The notes beneath the pieces were generated by a model, which saw only the letters and a list, made by a program, of their open reading frames with translations, had not been told where the DNA came from and searched no databases. From JACCTI01 sp038237435 (GTDB lineage Bacteria > Verrucomicrobiota > Verrucomicrobiia > Chthoniobacterales > UBA10450), in the NCBI GenBank assembly GCA_038237435.1, contig JBBRYT010000002.1:1-64000 (forward strand): a stretch of 64,000 nt of DNA, read 5' to 3'. Below, piece after piece: positions 58,591 through 64,000 of this stretch. A program made the translations under genes and the position numbers. Within the stretch, counting starts at the first letter, position 1, and each line of letters starts with the position of its first letter.

Positions 58591-59994
58591 GTGAGCGCAG
58601 TCGAACGGACGCGTGTCGTCCTTCTCAATAACCGCGAAATCGCGCGCGGTGGCTACGTCCTTTATTGGATGCAGCAATCGCAGCGCGCGGTTTTTAATCA
58701 CGCGCTCGAATACGCGGTTTCGCGGTCTAACGAGTGCAAACAACCGCTGCTGGTCTGCTTTGGGCTGACCGATGGTTACCCGGAAGCGAATCTTCGTCAT
58801 TACACCTTCATGCTAGAAGGACTGCGCGATGTTGGCGTTGCTTTAAAAAAACGTGGTGTTGGCTTCGTCTTGCAAAACGGCGATCCGGCCGAGGTCGCGC
58901 TTCGGCTCGGTCAACATGCCTCGCTCATCATTTGCGACCGCGGTTATCTTGCCGTGCAGAAGCAATGGCGCGCACGCGTCGCGCAAGAAGCCCCTTGCGC
59001 CGTGATCCAAGTCGAAAGCGACGTGGTTGTGCCGGTAGATGTCGCTTCCGATAAACGGGAATTCGCCGCCCGCACTTTGCGTCCGAAGCTCACCAGACTC
59101 TGGCCCAAATATCTACGCCAGGTTCGCGATGTTCCGTTGCAAGAGAAATGGCGGGGGAAATTGCCGCGCGGATTGAGTTGGGGAAATCCCGATATGCTCG
59201 CGCGCGGTTTGAAGATTGATCATTCGGTCTTAGCCGTAACCCAACACTTCCGCGGTGGAACGCGCCAGGCCGAAAATATCTTTCGGCATTTCTGCCGCGG
59301 TTTGTTGCACGATTACAAAGAGAACCGCAACCAGCCGCAAACCGATGACGTTTCGCAGATGAGCAAGTATCTGCATTTCGGCCAGATCTCGCCGGTGTGG
59401 CTCGCGCTAAAGATCCGTCGTCACCCACGCGCCGGAAAAGAGAACATTGAGAGTTTTCTCGATGAACTACTCGTTAGGCGAGAGCTTTCCATGAACTGGG
59501 TCGAGAATACGAAAGATTACGATCGCTATGAGTCATTGCCGGAGTGGTCGCGCAAAACTCTCGCGCAGCATACGCGCGACCGGCGGCCGATAACCTACAC
59601 CCGCTCGGAGTTGGAAGACGCGCGGACGCACGACCGCTATTGGAACGCGGCCATGAACGAGATGCGTTTTACCGGCTACATGCACAATCACATGCGCATG
59701 TATTGGGGGAAGAAAATCCTCGAATGGGGCCCGACTCCGCAGCAAGCGCACGCCACCGCGCTCGCGCTCAACAACAAATATTTTCTCGATGGCCGCGACG
59801 CCAACTCCTTCGCCAATGTCGCCTGGATTTTCGGACAACACGATCGTCCATGGGGCGAACGACCGATCTTCGGCACGGTCCGTTACATGAACGCCGCCGG
59901 CCTCGAGCGGAAATGCGACATCGAGGCTTACGTGGAAAAAGTCAACGCACTCGCCGCGCGGATGAACGCTACTTCGATTCGGTCGGCGGAGTGA
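58591..59994 (+). CDS. class II CPD photolyase
   Basis: I chose GTG 58591; a TTG at 58576, overlapping the MFS stop, is in frame. The 467-residue protein shows the class II pattern: GGYVLYWMQQSQRAVFNHALEYA near the start and HFRGGTRQAENIF. KYLHFGQISPVWLALKI, FLDELLVRRELSMNWVENTKDYDRYESLPEWSRKTL, and MRFTGYMHNHMRMYWGKKILEW with DGRDANSFANVAWIFGQHDRPWGERPIFG bind FAD and the cyclobutane dimer. It repairs UV damage with visible light, suiting an exposed habitat. Motif copy at 59470. Confidence 0.93.
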   Translation: MSAVERTRVVLLNNREIARGGYVLYWMQQSQRAVFNHALEYAVSRSNECKQPLLVCFGLTDGYPEANLRHYTFMLEGLRDVGVALKKRGVGFVLQNGDPAEVALRLGQHASLIICDRGYLAVQKQWRARVAQEAPCAVIQVESDVVVPVDVASDKREFAARTLRPKLTRLWPKYLRQVRDVPLQEKWRGKLPRGLSWGNPDMLARGLKIDHSVLAVTQHFRGGTRQAENIFRHFCRGLLHDYKENRNQPQTDDVSQMSKYLHFGQISPVWLALKIRRHPRAGKENIESFLDELLVRRELSMNWVENTKDYDRYESLPEWSRKTLAQHTRDRRPITYTRSELEDARTHDRYWNAAMNEMRFTGYMHNHMRMYWGKKILEWGPTPQQAHATALALNNKYFLDGRDANSFANVAWIFGQHDRPWGERPIFGTVRYMNAAGLERKCDIEAYVEKVNALAARMNATSIRSAE

Positions 59995-60136
59995 GATCCC
60001 AATCTTTCGGGATCGAATCAATTTCGAGACGGCCGGCTGATTCCGTTTTGGCGAATTCCGCGGCGCGGGCCAAGCCAACGATGACGATGAAAGTCACGAT
60101 TAAGCCGAGAAGAAAAATACAAATGAGGTAGTCCAT
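59969..60136 (-). CDS. 55-residue small membrane protein
   Basis: ATG 60136 to stop 59969. The sequence starts MDYLICIFLLGLIVTFIVIV, one membrane helix, followed by a soluble tail with SAGRLEIDSIPKDWDLTPP. It lies 6 nt downstream of a second small membrane protein gene and overlaps the photolyase end by 26 nt on the other strand. No family recognised. Confidence 0.6.
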   Translation of the reverse strand: MDYLICIFLLGLIVTFIVIVGLARAAEFAKTESAGRLEIDSIPKDWDLTPPTESK

Positions 60137-60142
60137 GACGCG

Positions 60143-60337
60143 TCAATCCTTTCGGCGGGTTGAAATTGTTCCGGCGAGGAGGACGACGCGGACGCCGACC
60201 CAAAGCGCGAGAATGCTCGGCACCCACAGACCGACGAAGACGCCGTAGTCGCGATTGACGAGGAACCAAAGCGCGACGCTCGCGATGAAGCTCGCGAAAG
60301 TTGCGATGAGAAATGGATAATCAATTCTGGTGAACAT
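60143..60337 (-). CDS. 64-residue two-span membrane protein
   Basis: Two hydrophobic helices (YPFLIATFASFIASVALWFLV and VFVGLWVPSILALWVGVRVVLLAG) joined by a short NRDYG loop, with a basic tail. Similar small proteins are often annotated as hypothetical membrane proteins. It is probably cotranscribed with the 55-residue protein downstream. Confidence 0.68.
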   Translation of the reverse strand: MFTRIDYPFLIATFASFIASVALWFLVNRDYGVFVGLWVPSILALWVGVRVVLLAGTISTRRKD

Positions 60338-60404
60338 AAGTGAGGTGGATCTGCCGGTTGCGGTCGAGCGCGCGATGCGAGCTCATTTTATTTTCTTTTG
60401 AAAT

Positions 60405-61520
60405 TCAGGTTGCCTCGATCCGCGAATACGCGCGGCCCCGCCAAACCGCGGGGCGAAAACGAAGTCGGCCAAGGAACGCGGTCCATTGAATGGAGAGGAG
60501 AAGCGCGATAGCGATTGGATGCAGCAGCGCGCCGAGAAATGATTGGCGGAAACGGATAATCGCGAGGACGCGCGGAAGAAGAGCCAAAAGAACAGCGACG
60601 AAAACGAGAGGCGATGGGGCTAGCGCGAGTAGAAGAAACGGCAGGACTTGTCCGCCGAAAAGAATGAGCGTGGCGGGAATGATCAGCTTCGCTGAGCCCA
60701 GTCCTTCGTGCGCGTTTTTTGCGAAGCCGTTCCAGACTTCGGAAGCGCTTGAATACATGCGGCATTGAAAAGTGTCGGTGCCGTCAAACAGATCTGTCTT
60801 GAAACCGTGTGCGCGAAAATTGCGCGTGAGCGCCACTGCATCATGGATTCGATCGCGAATCGCCTCATGACTACCGGCGTTTTCGTAAGCTTCGCGGCGG
60901 ACCGCCAGAATCTGGCCGCAAGCCGCGGCGAAACGCGGATCGGTTCCGCCTCGCATGCGTTGCAACGGAAGAAAGCCGAGCAGAACGAAATGGATCAGCG
61001 GAATAATTAGCTTCTCCAGGAAGCTGCGCGTTTCTTCGTGTGGCACGCCGCTGACCAGTGCGGCGCCGCTACGTTCGACAAATTCCGCGAGACGCGCGAG
61101 CGAGTCGGCGCGGGAAATGCGCACGTCCGCGTCCATGAAAATCAGCAGCGGATGGCGCGCGAGCAACGCGAGTTGATGACAGGCTAAATTTTTTCCGCAC
61201 CAGCCAGTAGGCAATGCCGGCGCAGTGTCGAGTCGCACTCGTGCATCCGCGGCGCTAAATTCACGAACGATTTCCGCGGTGCGATCGCTCGAATCATCAT
61301 CGAGCACCACGACTTCGAAATCGACCTCGGTGCTTTGCAAAACGGAATGCAAGGCGGCCGCGATATTCGCTTCTTCGTCGCGCGCGGGAATGAGCACCGA
61401 ACATCGCGCGCGCTCAATTCCCGCCTGTGGCAGACGCGTGTAGAGCGTGAGATTTTTCAGGAAGACAAGCGCGGGAACGAGAGCAAGGAAGCAGCTCGTC
61501 GCAGTCAGCCAGAAAATCAT
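60405..61520 (-). CDS. family 2 glycosyltransferase, carotenoid-cluster (CrtQ-like)
   Basis: The 371-residue protein has an N-terminal helix, a GT-A catalytic domain (CSVLIPARDEEANIAAALHSVL, VVVLDDDSSDRT, LIFMDADVRISRADS with the metal-binding DAD) and three or four C-terminal helices. HDAVALTRNFRAHGFKTDLFDGT is the CrtQ-like acceptor region. In C30 carotenoid pathways such enzymes glucosylate diaponeurosporenoate. It overlaps the acyltransferase gene by 4 nt, and a CrtI-type desaturase lies upstream, so a glycosyl-acyl carotenoid route is likely. Confidence 0.8.
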   Translation of the reverse strand: MIFWLTATSCFLALVPALVFLKNLTLYTRLPQAGIERARCSVLIPARDEEANIAAALHSVLQSTEVDFEVVVLDDDSSDRTAEIVREFSAADARVRLDTAPALPTGWCGKNLACHQLALLARHPLLIFMDADVRISRADSLARLAEFVERSGAALVSGVPHEETRSFLEKLIIPLIHFVLLGFLPLQRMRGGTDPRFAAACGQILAVRREAYENAGSHEAIRDRIHDAVALTRNFRAHGFKTDLFDGTDTFQCRMYSSASEVWNGFAKNAHEGLGSAKLIIPATLILFGGQVLPFLLLALAPSPLVFVAVLLALLPRVLAIIRFRQSFLGALLHPIAIALLLSIQWTAFLGRLRFRPAVWRGRAYSRIEAT

Positions 61521-62299
61521 GACTGCGCCTCCGCGTGATGTTCGGGCGCGAATTTTTCACCGCGCAGTTGCGATTTAAATCGACGCCACGCGTCGTAAAT
61601 CGCATGCACCCCGGATTTCCCGCGGTTCAAGGTCAACCACGCGCTCGCGTCGCGGCGGCAGGATTGTTCCGCGAGTTCGTCCTGTAAATTTTCCAGCGTG
61701 TCGCTGAGAATTTCCAACCGATCATTTGCGTCGCTGAGCAAGATCGGCTGACCGAACGCGACCAAAATTTCGGGACGCGGTTCCGTCCAAAACGAATACT
61801 CAATCGCTAGCGGAATGACGGCCGCATTCGACACGCGTTTCGTCAGCGCGCTTAATCCGTTCTGCAATCGCAGCGGACGTGCGCGCACATCTGTAAAGCG
61901 ACCCTGCGGCGTTAGCCAAAGCGCATTGCCCGACGAAGCGAGAATCGCTTGTGCGGTGCGCAAAAAATCTCGCGCACCGGCCGCGGTCTTTTGTTTGACC
62001 CCGAAAAATCCGAGCCGCCGAAGGAACGAATATCGCTCGAGCATGGCAGCATCGATGGGCGCGTAGGAATTGCGCTGCGGGAAAAATTGGCGCGCGAGCA
62101 GCAAGCTAACGAGCGGGTCCCACCACGCGGCGTGATTGAGATAAATCACGAGCGGCTGCGCACAATCGAACGGCATCTTGTTTTTCAGAATGCGCACGGC
62201 GTGAAAATGACGGCGCACATAGTGCCGGCTGTAGCCGGCAAAGATTTTCAAGAGCCGGGCAGAAATGCGAGGTTGTTGCAGACGGATAGAATTTTTCAT
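61517..62299 (-). CDS. lysophospholipid/glycosyl acyltransferase (PlsC family)
   Basis: The 260-residue protein has the PlsC catalytic motif NHAAWWD (HX4D) near residue 55, TPQGRF (the EGTR-like block) near 130 and PLAIEYSFW near 160. PlsC-family acyltransferases next to CrtI and a CrtQ-type glycosyltransferase esterify glycosylated carotenoids, as CrtO does in staphyloxanthin synthesis. It overlaps the genes on both sides by 4 nt, so this is one operon. Confidence 0.8.
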   Translation of the reverse strand: MKNSIRLQQPRISARLLKIFAGYSRHYVRRHFHAVRILKNKMPFDCAQPLVIYLNHAAWWDPLVSLLLARQFFPQRNSYAPIDAAMLERYSFLRRLGFFGVKQKTAAGARDFLRTAQAILASSGNALWLTPQGRFTDVRARPLRLQNGLSALTKRVSNAAVIPLAIEYSFWTEPRPEILVAFGQPILLSDANDRLEILSDTLENLQDELAEQSCRRDASAWLTLNRGKSGVHAIYDAWRRFKSQLRGEKFAPEHHAEAQS

Positions 62300-63834
62300 C
62301 GCGCCATTTCCACTTCACGCGGAGACGCGGCGCCCAACACGTCCCGATCGAGCGCATCGGCAGCGATCCAGCCGGACATCAAGACCATCGGCATGCCCGG
62401 GCCGGGATGCGCGGCGCCGCCCGCGAGATAAAATCCGCGCAGATCCGGGCTGCGATTGCCCGGCTTAAATGCGCCCAGAAATTTTCCGTGACTCGCCAGG
62501 CCGTAAATCGCGCCGTTGAGCACGTGATAACGCTCGTGAATGTCCTGCGGCGTGAGTGCGCGCTCGAAAACGATGCGCGATTCGATGTCCGGCATCTGCC
62601 CGGTGCGCTTCAGTTTCTCCAGAATGACACGCCGATATTCCGGCAGCATTTTTTTCCAATCGTGATGCGGCCGGAGAAACGGTGCGTGCACGAGAACGTA
62701 TAACGCTTCGCCGCCAGACGGCGCGGTCCCCGGTTCGGTGCAGGAAGTGGCGGCGAGATAACAGGTCGGGTCAGGCGCGGGTTCGCCTTTTTTGTAAATC
62801 CAATCGAATTCCTCCTGCGGATCGCTACTGAAAATAAAATCGTGATGCGCGAGATGTTCGTAACGTTTGTTCAAGCCGAGGTAGAGCACCACGCCGGAAC
62901 AAGCCGGCTCATACTTGCGGCGACGTTGGAAGCGCGCTCGCACTGCGCCGTTAATCAACTCGCGATGCGTGCGCACGGAATCACAATTTGAAACAACAGC
63001 GCTGAGCGCGATCACATCACCGGCATCGGTCAGCACGCCTTCAACTTCACCGCCGTGGGACAAGATTTTTTCGATCTTTGTCTCGGTGCGGAATTGCACT
63101 CCCAGTTCGGTCGCCAGCCGAACGAGTGCTTCGGGCACCGCGCGCCTTCCGCCCATCGGATACCAGACGCCTTCGCCGGTTTGCATGTGCGCGATACCGC
63201 AAAGCACCGCCGGCGAACCGTAAGGCGACGAGCCGACATATTGCGTGAAGTGATCGATCATTTGCGCGACGCGCGGATCGGGGGTGAAGGCGCGGACCGT
63301 CGATGCGACCGAGCGGCCCATGCGCATGGCGAAAACGTCGCCGAGCATTTTTGGATCGAACGAGGCCTTAAATTCAAACATGTCGCGCAAACCGCCGATC
63401 GGCTTGTAAAAAAAGTGGCGTTGCGAAATTCCTTCGAGGCGCGCGCTGTAATTGATAAACTCGCGGTAACGCGCGCCCGAGTTTGTTTCGGGAGCGAAGG
63501 CATCCAGCGTTTTCGCCATCGCCGCGGGATCCTGCGCCAGATCGAGCGACGAACCGTCTTCGAAAAAACAGCGCCACTGCGGATCGAGCCGCACCAGCTC
63601 CAAATAATCTTCCATGCGCGCGCCGGCTTCACTGAAGATGCGCCGCAAAACCGAAGGAACCGTCACGATGGTCGGTCCCATGTCGAAACGAAACCCGTCA
63701 CCGCGCAGTTGCGCAGCTTTGCCGCCGAGCCAGGCGTTGCGCTCGAAAAGAATGACTCGATGTCCGCGCGCTGCCAGAACACACGCCGCGGAAAGTCCGC
63801 CGAGCCCGCCGCCGATAATGCCGATCGGTTTCAT
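62296..63834 (-). CDS. CrtI/CrtN-type carotenoid desaturase
   Basis: The start at ATG 63834 gives 512 residues. The dinucleotide motif IGGGLGGLSAACVLAARGHRVILFERNAWLGGKAAQL, RFDMGPTIVTVPSVL, and the C-terminal FYLAGGAAHPGPGMPMVLMSGWIAAD are diagnostic for bacterial phytoene-desaturase-type enzymes. They use FAD to introduce double bonds into phytoene or diapophytoene. Which desaturase subclass (CrtI, CrtN or CrtP) cannot be told here. Its start overlaps the upstream gene's stop. Confidence 0.9.
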   Translation of the reverse strand: MKPIGIIGGGLGGLSAACVLAARGHRVILFERNAWLGGKAAQLRGDGFRFDMGPTIVTVPSVLRRIFSEAGARMEDYLELVRLDPQWRCFFEDGSSLDLAQDPAAMAKTLDAFAPETNSGARYREFINYSARLEGISQRHFFYKPIGGLRDMFEFKASFDPKMLGDVFAMRMGRSVASTVRAFTPDPRVAQMIDHFTQYVGSSPYGSPAVLCGIAHMQTGEGVWYPMGGRRAVPEALVRLATELGVQFRTETKIEKILSHGGEVEGVLTDAGDVIALSAVVSNCDSVRTHRELINGAVRARFQRRRKYEPACSGVVLYLGLNKRYEHLAHHDFIFSSDPQEEFDWIYKKGEPAPDPTCYLAATSCTEPGTAPSGGEALYVLVHAPFLRPHHDWKKMLPEYRRVILEKLKRTGQMPDIESRIVFERALTPQDIHERYHVLNGAIYGLASHGKFLGAFKPGNRSPDLRGFYLAGGAAHPGPGMPMVLMSGWIAADALDRDVLGAASPREVEMAR

Positions 63835-64000
63835 GATTTTCTCGCGCCTATTTTTTTGCGAAGCGCGACGAAAAATTCGCGCCACGCGCCGAAGCGATCG
63901 CGCCCGTGCGCCGCGCGAATGTAGCTCGCGAAAAAATCGGCGTCGTCGGCAGCTGGTTCGTCGAAATGCGGATGCATATGGCCCCGCCGAACAGCGACCA
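63831..64000 (-). CDS. C-terminal fragment of a further gene, cut by the window end
   Basis: On the minus strand an open frame enters from the window edge and ends at a TGA overlapping the desaturase ATG (ATGA). The visible end reads DADFFASYIRAAHGRDRFG followed by WREFFVALRKKIG. The 4-nt overlap makes it part of the carotenoid operon. No family can be assigned from about 55 residues. Confidence 0.5.
   Translation of the reverse strand, partial: VAVRRGHMHPHFDEPAADDADFFASYIRAAHGRDRFGAWREFFVALRKKIGARKS

Larger units (their letters stand above)
803..59479. repeat. dispersed 10-mer CTCGTTAGGC / GCCTAACGAG (uptake-sequence-like)
   Basis: Exact 10-mers read as CTCGTTAGGC on the + strand start at 14281, 17279, 18010, 21150, 30379, 31847, 32066, 33411, 38447, 45524, 46156, 47594, 51328, 52075, 57351, 57919 and 59470. 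Those read as GCCTAACGAG start at 12115, 21851, 23459, 24129, 28023, 28927, 32813, 35522, 35722 and 54529. Copies of the 9-mer TCGTTAGGC/GCCTAACGA with a different tenth base start at 803, 3552, 6085, 13095, 14420, 18223, 18251, 21521, 22840, 49395 and 56857. One-mismatch forms include GTCTAACGAG at 24458, 25270, 40404, 45086, 50556 and 58725. Random expectation for the 10-mer on both strands is about 0.12. Most copies are inside genes. The count was made by eye and is a minimum. Confidence 0.93.

Noticed and set aside
803..59479. The dispersed 10-mer as Chi, KOPS or a restriction-avoidance relic
   Set aside because: Chi and KOPS are strongly strand-biased along a replichore, but both orientations are common here (17 and 10). 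Restriction avoidance would lower, not raise, the count.
803..59479. The dispersed 10-mer as a mobile REP or MITE element
   Set aside because: Conservation stops at about 10-11 bases and flanks are unrelated; copies lie mainly inside genes in translated frames, unlike REP elements.

Overview
The window is 64 kb of GC-rich, gene-dense bacterial chromosome with many 4-nt ATGA/GTGA gene overlaps. The content fits a soil-type Verrucomicrobiota, possibly of the Chthoniobacter/Udaeobacter side. That reading is an inference from gene content: a group 1h-type NiFe hydrogenase locus, a DUF4331/TPR/HupE-UreJ trio, cytochrome bd oxidase, a carotenoid tailoring set, and a dispersed ATCCGTGTTAATCCGTGG-type repeat. 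No rRNA or other taxonomic marker lies in the window.

Layout. 1-7.0 kb: end of a SPATA20/YyaL-type gene, a nitrilase relic, and a bufferin-like RiPP operon (Cys-rich precursor, DUF692 enzyme, DUF2063 partner, secreted thioredoxin-fold protein, secreted metallopeptidase-like protein). 7.0-10.9 kb, minus strand: DUF4331 protein, TPR protein, HupE/UreJ-like protein. 11.1-11.8 kb: VapBC with a probable operator. 11.8-20.1 kb: radical SAM, MsrA, ATP-grasp, LLM monooxygenase, YkgB-like and DUF4142 proteins, glycosyltransferase, MerA-like disulfide reductase and TVP38. 20.1-21.0 kb: a decayed TonB-dependent receptor and tRNA-Lys. 21.0-33.2 kb: housekeeping metabolism (TrpD, BirA, NadC, guanine deaminase, 5'-3' exonuclease, aldehyde dehydrogenase), a siroheme-decarboxylase-like regulator pair, and a PhyH gene flanked by a direct repeat. 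33.1-36.0 kb: cytochrome bd oxidase CydAB. 36.2-52.2 kb: a hydrogenase locus with NifU-like protein, DUF5947, DUF6084, a 451-aa associated protein, maturation protease, a 35-aa membrane peptide, HhyS, HhyL, HypB, HypA, a nickel permease, HypF, two HypC-like proteins, HypD, a SIS isomerase and HypE. 52.2-60.3 kb: CtlX, a CcsA-type cytochrome c biogenesis protein, an AI-2E/GAF fusion, an MFS transporter, class II photolyase and two small membrane proteins. 60.4-64.0 kb: glycosyltransferase, acyltransferase and CrtI-type desaturase.

The strongest unexplained signal is a 10-mer, CTCGTTAGGC (reverse GCCTAACGAG). I counted at least 27 exact copies on both strands, where about 0.1 are expected by chance, plus 11 further copies of the 9-mer core. 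It sits inside unrelated genes in every usable reading frame, forms stop codons at gene ends, and occurs as inverted pairs between genes where it makes terminator-like hairpins. This is how DNA uptake sequences behave in Neisseriaceae and Pasteurellaceae. I know of no such element described in this kind of organism.
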